From positions 62,001 through 126,000 of the forward strand of contig JAEUIW010000007.1 of NCBI GenBank assembly GCA_016794925.1: a stretch of 64,000 bases of DNA, written 5' to 3'. Position numbers and translations under genes: made by a program. This document shows, piece by piece, positions 56,557 to 64,000 of this stretch. The notes beneath the pieces were generated by a model. It did not search any database, was not told where the DNA came from, and saw only the letters and a program-made list of their open reading frames with translations. The DNA is from Phycisphaerae bacterium (lineage in GTDB: Bacteria > Planctomycetota > Phycisphaerae > Phycisphaerales > UBA1924). Position 1 is the stretch's first letter. Every line of letters begins with the position of its first letter.

Positions 56557-57522
56557 TCAGAACTTGACCTCGATTCCGCACTTCTTGAGGTCCTCCCGAG
56601 CCACGCTGGACGGGATCGGATCGTAACCGTCCTTCACCACCACCTCTTGTCCCTGACGGGAGAACATCATCTTGACGAACTCTTTCCGGAGCGGATCAAG
56701 CTCGCCACCCGGCTTGAGGTTGAGGTACACCATCAGGAAGCGAGCCAGAGGATACTCGCCGCTGAGCGCGTTCGCGGGCGTGGGCTCGACCGGCGCGGCC
56801 TTCCCCGATGCCAGCGGGATCGCCTTGACGTCCGCGGTCCGGTACCCGATCCCCGAGTAACCGATGGCGTACTTGTCGGTCGCGACACCCTGCACCACCG
56901 CGGATGATCCCGGCTGCTCCTTCACGGTCGGCTTGAAGTCGGCCTTCGCGAGCGCATGCTCTTTGAAGTACCCGTACGTACCCGAAGCCGAGTTGCGTCC
57001 GTACAGGCTGACGGGCTTGTCCGCCCAGTCGCCGGTCAGGCCCAGGTCACCCCACTTGAGGTCGGCCTTTCCCTTGACGGAGAAGATCTGCAGGATCTGC
57101 TCCATCGTGAGCGACTTGATCGGATTGTCCTTGTGGACATACACCGCCAGCGCGTCCACCGCCACCCGCACGCTGGTCGGCTTGTAGCCGTACTTCTTCT
57201 CGAACGCGTCGAGCTCTGAGTCCTTCATCGGGCGGCTCATGGGGCCGAACTGGGCCAGACCCTCGATCAGGGCCGGGGGCGCGGTCGATGAGCCCTTCCC
57301 CTCAATCTCGATCTTGACGTTCGGATAGAGCTTCTTGAACTCCTCGCCCCACGACGTCATGAGGTTGTTCATGGTGTCGGAGCCGACGCTCTTGATGGTG
57401 CCCGAGACGCTCGCGCCAGCCTTGTACTGGGGCAAAGCCGAGTCGATCTCGACCTTCTGCGCGCTCGCGCCCGAGAGACTGAGCACCGCGGCGGTCACGG
57501 CAGGGATCCAGGTCATTTTCAC
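56557..57522 (-). CDS. pstS: Phosphate-binding protein PstS
   Basis: Extracytoplasmic binding protein of the phosphate ABC importer, 321 residues with a signal peptide (about residues 1-22, ending SGASA). Conserved binding-site segments are [40 protein letters not shown] and [20 protein letters not shown], with the RNSASGT loop that contacts phosphate. Start at GTG 57522, supported by an AAAGGA ribosome-binding site 6 nt upstream and a signal peptide that begins right after it; the longer frame to 57597 has no signal sequence. It is the first gene of pstSCAB. Confidence 0.96.
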   Translation of the reverse strand: MKMTWIPAVTAAVLSLSGASAQKVEIDSALPQYKAGASVSGTIKSVGSDTMNNLMTSWGEEFKKLYPNVKIEIEGKGSSTAPPALIEGLAQFGPMSRPMKDSELDAFEKKYGYKPTSVRVAVDALAVYVHKDNPIKSLTMEQILQIFSVKGKADLKWGDLGLTGDWADKPVSLYGRNSASGTYGYFKEHALAKADFKPTVKEQPGSSAVVQGVATDKYAIGYSGIGYRTADVKAIPLASGKAAPVEPTPANALSGEYPLARFLMVYLNLKPGGELDPLRKEFVKMMFSRQGQEVVVKDGYDPIPSSVAREDLKKCGIEVKF

Positions 57523-57528
57523 GCGAAT

Positions 57529-57534
57529 TCCTTT
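57529..57534 (-). promoter_or_regulatory. Ribosome-binding site of pstS
   Basis: AAAGGA on the minus strand, 6 nt before GTG 57522; it decides the start codon. Confidence 0.6.
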
Positions 57535-57601
57535 CGGTTTGAGCACGTTCCACATGCGACGGATGATTTTCCCGTCACGGCAGGATGACCGCGCCATTTT
57601 G

Positions 57602-57620
57602 CGGTTAAGGTTGCGCTAAG
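57602..57620 (-). promoter_or_regulatory. Candidate Pho box upstream of pstS
   Basis: Minus strand: CTTAGC (57615-57620) and CTTAAC (57604-57609), two direct copies with an exact 11-bp period. This resembles the tandem repeats bound by PhoB/PhoP-type regulators, most closely the cyanobacterial PyTTAAPyPy repeat spaced by 3 bp. It is about 82 bp before the pstS start and lies in the divergent gap with the ABC cassette. Only two units are clear. Confidence 0.4.
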
Positions 57621-57653
57621 TGAGCGACTGCAAACTTCCCTGGCGGCGTCTCG

Positions 57654-57659
57654 TATAAT
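57654..57659 (+). promoter_or_regulatory. Consensus -10 upstream of the Gld-type ABC cassette
   Basis: Perfect TATAAT, 67 bp before the ATG at 57726. No TTGACA-like -35 at 16-18 bp; an activator may be needed. The candidate Pho box is 34 bp upstream. Confidence 0.4.
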
Positions 57660-57725
57660 GGGAAATGCGATGCTCGCGGCTCAACCACACCCTTGACGAC
57701 CTCAACAAGGGAGGCGCTCCTCACC

Positions 57726-58517
57726 ATGACTAGTGCCGTCGTCAACTCCAAGTCGGAATCTCGTTCGGAGCACGGAACTGCTGGCCCACCCATGATCGAG
57801 GCACGCTCCCTAAGCCGCTCGTTTGGGGGGTTTATCGCGGTGGATAACGTGTCGTTTGCGATCCCTACTGGATGCGTGGTGGCATTCCTAGGTCCAAACG
57901 GTGCTGGCAAGTCCACGACCATGAGGCTCCTGACAGGCTACTTGTCCCCGAGTTCAGGGCAGGCGCTGGTTGGCGGGCTGGATGTGGCGACCGATCGAGA
58001 ACGCGCGTCCGTGATCTTGGGCTACCTCCCGGAAAACGGGCCGCTCTACCCGGACATGACTCCGGAGGCGATGTTGCGGTTTGTTGGTGGGGTGCGCGGC
58101 CTGATCGGTGGGGACCTGAGCGCGCGAATCGAGCGCGTCGCGACCCTGTGCGCGCTGCGCGAGGTGCTGGGCAAGCCGGTCCAAAAACTGTCACGTGGAT
58201 ACCGGCAGCGCGTCGGCATGGCTCTGGCCCTGCTCCATGATCCGCGGGTATTGATTCTGGACGAACCGACGGCCGGGCTCGATCCCAATCAGGTTGAACA
58301 AGTTCGGTCGCTTCTGAGGGACCTCGCCAAGGACCGCACCGTGCTGCTGAGCACGCACATCCTGTCCGAGGTTCGAGCGGTGGCCGATCGGGTGCTGCTG
58401 ATCTCGCGCGGCAAGCTGGTGCATGACGGAACACGGGGATCGCTCGGCGAGGACGAGGCCGCCATGGAATCTCGCTTCCGGGAGCTGACCGGGCACGAGC
58501 CCGCGAAGATGAGCTGA
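57726..58517 (+). CDS. ABC transporter ATP-binding protein (GldA-like, ABC-2 type)
   Basis: A 263-residue ATPase: Walker A AFLGPNGAGKSTTMRLLTGY (about 51-70), signature KLSRGYRQRVGMALALLHDP, Walker B VLILDEPTAGLDPNQV and switch His in VLLSTHILSEVRAVADRVLL. YLPENGPLYPDMTPEAMLRF is the Q-loop region. It belongs to the group with ABC-2 permeases and Gld-type cassettes. The ATG at 57726 is preferred over the TTG at 57693; a GGGAGG site lies upstream but at long spacing. The next gene (58550) encodes the permease/GldG fusion. Confidence 0.92.
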   Translation: MTSAVVNSKSESRSEHGTAGPPMIEARSLSRSFGGFIAVDNVSFAIPTGCVVAFLGPNGAGKSTTMRLLTGYLSPSSGQALVGGLDVATDRERASVILGYLPENGPLYPDMTPEAMLRFVGGVRGLIGGDLSARIERVATLCALREVLGKPVQKLSRGYRQRVGMALALLHDPRVLILDEPTAGLDPNQVEQVRSLLRDLAKDRTVLLSTHILSEVRAVADRVLLISRGKLVHDGTRGSLGEDEAAMESRFRELTGHEPAKMS

Positions 58518-58549
58518 TCACGAACGCAACGGACGAGGGAACCTGACTC

Positions 58550-61249
58550 ATGCGGACGCACGTGGTTTCATCGGTGGTGAAGCGAGAACTCGCGGGCTAT
58601 TTCTCCAACCCGACCGGCTACGTCTTCATCACCCTATTCGTGTTTCTCTCGGGTGTCGCGGCATTCTGGGTGCCGGAGTTCTTCGACCGCAACCTGGCGA
58701 ATCTCGATCAGCTCAACCGCTGGTTCGGCGTGCTGCTGCTCTTCCTGATCCCGGCGATCACCATGGGGGCATGGGCGGAGGAGCGAAAACAAGGAACCGA
58801 GGAGCTCTTGCTAACCCTGCCGGCGCGGCCATGGGAACTTGTGTTCGGCAAGTACCTCGGGTGCGTGGCCATCTACGGCGTCGCGCTGCTCTTCGCCGCG
58901 AGCCATGTTCTGGTGCTCGGGTTTCTGGGGCGCCCTGATCCCGGGATGATGCTCGCGAACTACCTGGGCTATCTGCTCTCCGGGGCGGCCTTGACCGGCG
59001 TGGGGCTCGCGGCGAGCACGCTGACGGCGCGGGCGACAATCGCGTTCATCCTGGCGGCGGTTGCGTGCGGCTTCTTCGTGGGCGCGGGGCTCATCGAGCG
59101 GATGAGCCCGGGCACTTTCTTGGGCGACGCGGGCCGCGCGATCTCGGTACCCGTGCATCTGGAGTCCTTCGGACGGGGGGTGATCGATCTCGGCGATGCG
59201 GTGTACTTCGTGGTTCTGGCGGTCGCGGGGGTGTGGGCAGCGGTGCATGCGGTCAATTCCCGGGGGGTCGGTGGAACGCCGCGGCAAGCGAGTGCTCGAG
59301 CGCACGGCCTGACGCGTCTGGCGGCGCTCGCGGTTGGCGGCGCGGCCCTGGTCATGTTGGCCGATCGTTCCGCGGCTCGGATGGACGCAACCGCGGAGCG
59401 GCTCTGGTCGGTGTCGCCCCAGACTCGAAAACTCCTGGCCGGCATCCCGGCGGATCGACCGGTCGTGGTATCGGCGTACGTGTCGCGCCGCGTTCCGGGC
59501 GCGTATGTGCAGGTCCGCGAGACGCTCCTGGGCATGCTCCACGAGATGGCGTCGATCAGCGCGGGACGGCTGCAGTTGCATCTGGTTGACGCCGAACCGT
59601 TTTCGGAGGAAGCGCGGGAAGCCGAGCGTGCCCACGGCATCAAGCCCCGCACCGTCCCGGCGGACTCCGGGGGCATGGGCGCGAGCCAGGCCGTGTTCCT
59701 CGGCGTCTCGTTCACGGGCTCGGGTGGGGCCGAGCAAACCACGATCCCGTTTCTCTCGCGCGGCCTGCCGGTTGAGTACGAGCTTGCTCGGGCGATCCGC
59801 CGCGTGAGCGGAGCCGCAACCAAGAAGGTGGGCGTCCTCGAGACCGAGGCGGCGCTGTTCGGCAAGTTCGACTTCCAGACGTTCTCGCCGGGGCGCGATT
59901 GGCCCATCGTGGACGAGTTGCGAAAGCAGTACGAAGTGGTGCGTGTTTCTCCCGCGGCGGACGTGCCCGCCGACGTGTCGGTGCTCCTGGTGGCGCAACC
60001 TTCGACGCTGCGCCAGGATGAACTCGAGCGGGTGCTGGTCTATTTGCGTTCCGGCCGCGGCGCGATCATCCTGGAGGACCCGCTCCCCGTGATCAACCCG
60101 GCGCTGGCGACCGCCGAACCGCGCCGCCCGCAGAATCCGATGATGGGCGGGCGTGGCGACGAGGGGCCAAAGGTGGACCTCAAGCCCTTGTGGGACCTCC
60201 TCGGGGCGCGGATCGCGTCGGAGTGGGTCGTCTGGGACACCGTGAATCCCAACCCCATGCTGCGCGAACTCCCCAACGAGTTCATTTGGATCACGCGCCC
60301 TGAGGCGCGCGGAGCGCGAGACGCGTTCAATGACTCGCAGGCCGCGACCCGCGGGTTGCAGGAAGCGGTGCTGCTCTTCCCCGGGCTGGTGGAAACGTCG
60401 GCGGCCCGGCCGGGAGAGAGCGCCTCGGGCCCGAGCATCGTGCCGCTTCTGCGCAGCAGCCCGACCAGCGGCCGGATGGCGTACGCGCAGGTCATGACTC
60501 GCAACCCCTTCGGCATGGCGACGATCAACCCCGCCCGCCGTCCGATTCGCATGGATCAGAGCCAGACGCTGGCGGCGCGGGTCACTGGACGACCGGCTGG
60601 CGCCGGATCCGACGCCGCGCCGATCAACGCGATCCTCGTGGGCGACCTTGACATGATCAGCGAGGATTTTTTCAGCCTGCGGGAATCCGGCGCGGTGGAC
60701 CTCGAACTCGATAATGTGCCGTTCATCCTGAACGCGGTGGATGTGCTGGCGGGCGACGAGTCGCTGGTGGAGCTTCGCAACCGTCGTCGTGCTCACCGCA
60801 CGCTGGAGCGGGTCGAGGCGCGGCGCCAGGAGGAGCGGCGCGGCACGCTCGACGCCGAGGAGCGGGCTCGGGCCGAGGCTGAGAATCGACTGGCCGAAAC
60901 AAGGGGCCGCTTCGACGCCAAGATCAAGGAGATCGACGCGCGGGCCGACGTCGATGAGACCACGCGCCGCATCATGGCGGAGAGCGTCCGCCGCGGCGAA
61001 CAGCGAAAGCTCGACGCGCAGAGCGCCGCGATCGAGGACCAGCGGCGAAAGGAGACGGAGGCTGCACGATTGGCCACCAAGCAGAAAATCGATTCCATCC
61101 AGATGACGATTCGGCTGGCCGCGGTGGCGCTGCCACCCATCCCGGCGCTGGCACTGGGCGCGATCGTCTTCCTGCGGCGGCGCGGCGCGGAGTCGGCGTC
61201 CCGAATTGGTGCGCCGATCGCAACCGGTTCGAAGGGAGCCCACCGATGA
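58550..61249 (+). CDS. ABC-2 permease / GldG-like fusion with coiled-coil tail
   Basis: An 899-residue two-in-one protein. Residues 1-240 are an ABC-2 permease with six hydrophobic helices (ELAGYFSNPTGYVFITLFVF, KYLGCVAIYGVALLFAASHV). Residues about 270-640 are the GldG/ABC_transp_aux domain (RPVVVSAYVSRRVPGAYVQV, GIKPRTVPADSGGMGASQAV, VSVLLVAQPSTLRQDELERV). A charged coiled coil (about 745-855, LERVEARRQEERRGTLDAEE) and a last hydrophobic helix (about 858-880) follow. GldF and GldG are separate proteins in Bacteroidota. The function in planctomycetes is unknown; export or gliding-like envelope roles are guesses. It overlaps the next gene by 4 bp (ATGA). Confidence 0.9.
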   Translation: MRTHVVSSVVKRELAGYFSNPTGYVFITLFVFLSGVAAFWVPEFFDRNLANLDQLNRWFGVLLLFLIPAITMGAWAEERKQGTEELLLTLPARPWELVFGKYLGCVAIYGVALLFAASHVLVLGFLGRPDPGMMLANYLGYLLSGAALTGVGLAASTLTARATIAFILAAVACGFFVGAGLIERMSPGTFLGDAGRAISVPVHLESFGRGVIDLGDAVYFVVLAVAGVWAAVHAVNSRGVGGTPRQASARAHGLTRLAALAVGGAALVMLADRSAARMDATAERLWSVSPQTRKLLAGIPADRPVVVSAYVSRRVPGAYVQVRETLLGMLHEMASISAGRLQLHLVDAEPFSEEAREAERAHGIKPRTVPADSGGMGASQAVFLGVSFTGSGGAEQTTIPFLSRGLPVEYELARAIRRVSGAATKKVGVLETEAALFGKFDFQTFSPGRDWPIVDELRKQYEVVRVSPAADVPADVSVLLVAQPSTLRQDELERVLVYLRSGRGAIILEDPLPVINPALATAEPRRPQNPMMGGRGDEGPKVDLKPLWDLLGARIASEWVVWDTVNPNPMLRELPNEFIWITRPEARGARDAFNDSQAATRGLQEAVLLFPGLVETSAARPGESASGPSIVPLLRSSPTSGRMAYAQVMTRNPFGMATINPARRPIRMDQSQTLAARVTGRPAGAGSDAAPINAILVGDLDMISEDFFSLRESGAVDLELDNVPFILNAVDVLAGDESLVELRNRRRAHRTLERVEARRQEERRGTLDAEERARAEAENRLAETRGRFDAKIKEIDARADVDETTRRIMAESVRRGEQRKLDAQSAAIEDQRRKETEAARLATKQKIDSIQMTIRLAAVALPPIPALALGAIVFLRRRGAESASRIGAPIATGSKGAHR

Positions 61250-62880
61250 GAGATTCGATGCTGACGACGCTGTGCGTCGCGGCCGCGGCGGGCCTTACGG
61301 CCGCGGCGTACCTGACGCGTCCCGTCCCACAGGAGGTCGCGTTGCTCAGCGATCAGGGGCAGCCTCTGGCGCCGGATCTTGCCGACGTGACCTCTCTTTC
61401 ATCACTTGAGGTGCTCGGGTACGACGAGACCGCGGCGAAGGTCCGCCCGTTCAAAGTGGAAAAGGACAAGTCTGGACGCTGGATCATCCCGTCACACTCG
61501 GGATATCCGGCGGACGCCGAAGTCAAGATGGGTCAGGCCGCGGCGGCGTTCGTGGGTCTGACCAAGGAACGCGTGGTGACGGATTCGCGCGAGGACCACG
61601 AGAGGCTGGGCGTCCTGGACCCGTCCGATGAAAAGAGCCTGACAACCGGACGCGGCACACGCGTGACCATGCGCGACTCCACCGGTCGAGCGGCAGCGGA
61701 CCTCGTGATCGGCAAGCCCGTGCCGGGCGAGGGCTCGAAACGGTACGTTCGTCAGGCGGACAAGGGTCGGGTGTACGTGACGACCATGGAGTCGGGATTC
61801 TCAACCACCTTCACGGACTGGGTCGAGACCGACCTGCTGAAGGTCGGACAGACCGAAGTTTCGAAAATCGTTTCGGACCGATTCAAGGCGGACTCGGAGC
61901 GCGGGGCGCTGACGAACGTCGAATCCGTCACGATCACACGACTGCCATCTCCGCCTGCCGCATCATCGCCGCAGCCCCCCCAGTCGCCGGCTCCGGCGTG
62001 GGCGTTCACCGCTCGCCCGGGTGGGCCGCCGGGCGACGGCGAGAAGTTGGACGAGGCACGGGTCAACGAACTGCTGTCGGCCCTCTCCACGATTCGCATC
62101 GCGGGCGTGCGTGCCAAGCCGACCAATCTCTCCAAGATGCTGGCCGGTTCGGACGGACAGGCGATGCTGAGCGTCGCGGATCAGATGAGCCTGCAATCGC
62201 GCGGGTTCCTGATCACGGCGGATGGGCGGCTGGTCTCGAGCGAGGGCCAGATGCTCGTGCAGACCAAAGACGGGGTGGCGTATTCGATCTGGTTCGGGGA
62301 TATCGCGGTCGGCGCCGAGGACGGCGCGGCGACGGACGCCATCCCCGCCGCGCCGGATGCGACCGCGAGCGCCGAAGAATCCTCTCCCCGCAAGCCCGGG
62401 GGATCGGGGGACCTGCGGTACGTCATGGTGACCACCAGCTTCGACGAGACACTTCTGCCAGAGCCGACGCCGCCGCCCGACCTGCCACCCAAGCCGACCG
62501 CACCGGAGCGCACGCCGGACGCGGACAACGATCCGAATTCGGCCAAGCCGGAAACACCCGCGGAGGATCCGGCGGTTGCGGCGAAGCGGGCAGAGTATGA
62601 GCGCGTACATCAGGAATGGAAGGCAAAGGTCGAGGCCGCCAAGAAACGGGCCGAGGGACTGAGCCGCCGGTTCGCTGACTGGTACTACGTTATCGACGGC
62701 AAGAGCTTCGCCTCGCTGCGTCCGACCCGGGCGAACCTGGTCAAGAAGGCCGATGCAGACGCCTCGAGCACGAGCGACAGCCATGCCCAGGAAAAGTCCG
62801 ATGGGTCGAACCCGGAAGAGACTCCCGATCCGGTGAGTGAATTCCCGATAACTCCCGAGCCAACCGACCCGCCGAAATGA
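61246..62880 (+). CDS. DUF4340 protein, partner of the Gld-type ABC cassette
   Basis: A 544-residue protein starting MRDSMLTTLCVAAAAGLTAA, with one N-terminal membrane helix; the remainder is outside the cytoplasm. DUF4340-type segments lie at about 50-230 (EVLGYDETAAKVRPFKVEKD, VGLTKERVVTDSREDHERLG and LGVLDPSDE), and again later. Long Pro/Glu/Ala-rich linkers (about 365-445) and a C-terminal helical stretch follow (KVEAAKKRAEGLSRRFADWY). DUF4340 genes stand beside GldA/GldFG-like genes in many planctomycetes. Its start overlaps the permease stop (ATGA), so translation is coupled. Confidence 0.85.
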   Translation: MRDSMLTTLCVAAAAGLTAAAYLTRPVPQEVALLSDQGQPLAPDLADVTSLSSLEVLGYDETAAKVRPFKVEKDKSGRWIIPSHSGYPADAEVKMGQAAAAFVGLTKERVVTDSREDHERLGVLDPSDEKSLTTGRGTRVTMRDSTGRAAADLVIGKPVPGEGSKRYVRQADKGRVYVTTMESGFSTTFTDWVETDLLKVGQTEVSKIVSDRFKADSERGALTNVESVTITRLPSPPAASSPQPPQSPAPAWAFTARPGGPPGDGEKLDEARVNELLSALSTIRIAGVRAKPTNLSKMLAGSDGQAMLSVADQMSLQSRGFLITADGRLVSSEGQMLVQTKDGVAYSIWFGDIAVGAEDGAATDAIPAAPDATASAEESSPRKPGGSGDLRYVMVTTSFDETLLPEPTPPPDLPPKPTAPERTPDADNDPNSAKPETPAEDPAVAAKRAEYERVHQEWKAKVEAAKKRAEGLSRRFADWYYVIDGKSFASLRPTRANLVKKADADASSTSDSHAQEKSDGSNPEETPDPVSEFPITPEPTDPPK

Positions 62881-62882
62881 AC

Positions 62883-62900
62883 GCAAGGGGCCGACCTTGC
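62883..62900. terminator. Hairpin between the DUF4340 gene and a convergent lipoprotein gene
   Basis: GCAAGG-ggccga-CCTTGC, a 6-bp stem in the 39-bp gap between two convergent stop codons. Could act in both directions; no T-run. Confidence 0.3.
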
Positions 62901-62919
62901 CCGATCCGCGGCGGGACCA

Positions 62920-63441
62920 CTATCGAACGCGGAGCGTAACGGTGGTCGGGCCACGGCTCTGGATGGCGGGACCGTCCTGGGGTGCGAATGTGACAAAGAG
63001 GTCGCATGATGCCAGTTCCGGGTACTCCCCACCGGCCTTGAGCATGTCGAGCTCGAAGACGTAGCCGGGCCCGGGGTTGAGCATCCGCACCGCGGCCTGT
63101 GCTTTGGCTGAATCGAACTCCCACGTCGTGAGGAGCCTGCCATGGTGGGTCATGAGGCGGAACGTGAACGCACCTCTGAGGGCCAGGGGGAATGCGTACT
63201 GGTCGTTGAACAGAAAAATCGTGGGCTGGATGAGATCTCCCAGGCCGTTACCGTTGGTGTCAATTGCGAATTGGGCGACCGTCGGGAGCATGCGCGTCGC
63301 CCTGATACCGTCAGGCTGCGAAGGTACGGGCGTGGGCGGGTCGCGGGGCGGCGGGCCCTCGGTCACGCAACCGGTGACCAACACGGCCGCCGCGAACACC
63401 GCGGCGACCGCAAGGACGAATGAGGTTGATCGGCGTGCCAT
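62920..63441 (-). CDS. Lipoprotein with BsuPI-like domain
   Basis: A 173-residue lipoprotein from ATG 63441: hydrophobic signal (about 6-21) and lipobox VTGC. After a Pro-rich linker (PPPRDPPTPVPSQPDG) comes a small beta domain: IFLFNDQYAFPLALRGAFTF, LLTTWEFDSAKAQAAVRMLN, PGYVFELDMLKAGGEYPELA. The strand pattern, with a calcium-like loop DTNGNGLGDLIQP, resembles BsuPI-type immunoglobulin-fold proteins but the match is only general. It sits before the secretin gene on the same strand and could be a pilotin-like partner; this is a guess. Confidence 0.6.
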   Translation of the reverse strand: MARRSTSFVLAVAAVFAAAVLVTGCVTEGPPPRDPPTPVPSQPDGIRATRMLPTVAQFAIDTNGNGLGDLIQPTIFLFNDQYAFPLALRGAFTFRLMTHHGRLLTTWEFDSAKAQAAVRMLNPGPGYVFELDMLKAGGEYPELASCDLFVTFAPQDGPAIQSRGPTTVTLRVR

Positions 63442-63500
63442 GCGTGTGCGTCCTTGTGTGCGGCGGATCTCAGGGGAAGCAAACATCGCGCGACGCCCCG

Positions 63501-64000
63501 CTAACGATTTCTGAGCAAGGCGGGCGGATCGCGCAGCTCCACGACCCGGGTGCTCGTCGCCCGGCCTGCCTGGGCGGCCTTCACCAGCCCCGCGTGCGGG
63601 GCGTCCACCCCGCGCGGATCAGTGGGCGTCTGCCCCGGTGTCGACCCGGGCGGAGCCGGAATCGCATTTCCCGGCGCAACGGGCTCAGCGCCGGGTGGGG
63701 TTGGGGAGGATTCGGGTCGGCCTTGCGCGCGTTCCTTGAGCAACTGATCGCGCAGCGAGTTGGACTTGCTCAGCCGATCAACTTCCTCCTGACTGATCGT
63801 GCGAAGCTGCTCAACCGATTCGGGAGTTCCCGAACGGACCACACGCGGCGTCAGCATGACCAGCAACTCGGTCTTGTTGGTCTGAAATTTCGAGGACTTG
63901 AACACTTCTCCAACGATCGGGATGTCGCCGAGAATGGGCACTTTGGCTTTTCGCTCCTCCTCCGAGGTCTGGAACAGCCCGCCGATGACGATGGTCTCGC
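63501..64000 (-). CDS. Secretin (type II secretion GspD / pilus PilQ family), C-terminal part
   Basis: C-terminal 166 residues of an outer-membrane secretin that continues beyond the right edge. The reading frame at the edge gives ETIVIGGLFQTSEEERKAKV, directly followed by PILGDIPIVGEVFKSSKFQT and ELLVMLTPRVVRSGTP, the hallmark C-terminus of the secretin barrel. After this a Pro/Gly-rich tail (about 85 residues, GAEPVAPGNAIPAPPGSTPG) ends in VVELRDPPALLRNR. Such a long disordered tail is unusual. It agrees with the prepilin-like gene elsewhere in the window. Confidence 0.9.
   Translation of the reverse strand, partial: ETIVIGGLFQTSEEERKAKVPILGDIPIVGEVFKSSKFQTNKTELLVMLTPRVVRSGTPESVEQLRTISQEEVDRLSKSNSLRDQLLKERAQGRPESSPTPPGAEPVAPGNAIPAPPGSTPGQTPTDPRGVDAPHAGLVKAAQAGRATSTRVVELRDPPALLRNR

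Overview
The window is chromosomal DNA of high GC content, densely coded, and most likely from a Planctomycetota bacterium, probably of the Phycisphaerae/Phycisphaerales type. The best evidence is lineage-typical gene content: a PSD1-type cytochrome c / DUF1549 / DUF1553 protein (14124-17810) next to a DUF1501 protein with a twin-arginine leader (12647-14119), duplicated groEL, a GldA / GldF-GldG / DUF4340 ABC cassette, a lone prepilin-like protein, and many small lipoproteins. This taxonomic call is inferred from gene content; no rRNA gene is present. I see no phage, IS element, integron or CRISPR.

Layout. 1-10968: translation and housekeeping genes (5' end of valS, TPR protein, SDR, PhzF, aspS, secreted endonuclease/phosphatase-like lipoprotein, ileS, uridine-kinase-like P-loop kinase). 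10980-17810 (minus): a coupled three-gene operon of a giant c-type cytochrome protein, DUF1501, and a membrane cytochrome/leucine-rich-repeat/YHS-like protein. 17900-23039: a SucC-like ATP-grasp ligase without an alpha subunit beside it, an AMP-forming acyl-CoA ligase, a SPOR lipoprotein and a secreted repeat protein. 23083-30360 (minus): a proteostasis cluster in the order groEL1, dedA, groES, groEL2, dnaJ, grpE, fmdB, acpS, with strong GC hairpins in its gaps. 30890-37862 (plus): nuoA on its own, a degenerate EAL-CBS-GGDEF protein, DUF2752, then a run of two lipoproteins, a glycosyltransferase-like protein and a low-molecular-weight tyrosine phosphatase, and a prepilin-like protein. 37885-42857 (minus): transglutaminase-like protein with a substituted His, transketolase, a lipoprotein. 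42928-44060 (plus): thiS-thiG. 44159-44232: tRNA-Val(GAC). 44402-50263 (minus): alpha/beta hydrolase, sucB, sucA. 50504-57522 (minus): pstS-pstC-pstA-pstB with two greatly enlarged permeases and an intrinsic terminator between pstS and pstC. 57726-62880 (plus): the Gld-type ABC cassette. 62920-64000 (minus): a lipoprotein and the C-terminus of a secretin.

How it fits together. sucAB, the SucC-like ligase and transketolase serve central carbon metabolism; pstSCAB imports phosphate, with a candidate Pho box upstream and a terminator that would favour PstS over the permease; the chaperone cluster links Hsp60 and Hsp40/GrpE. The features I would look at first are the PstC with a propeller-like extracytoplasmic domain, the PSD1/DUF1501/cytochrome-LRR operon, the regulatory protein that has lost key residues in both its EAL and GGDEF domains, the SucC-like orphan with an extra C-terminal region, and the IleRS with a decayed zinc finger.
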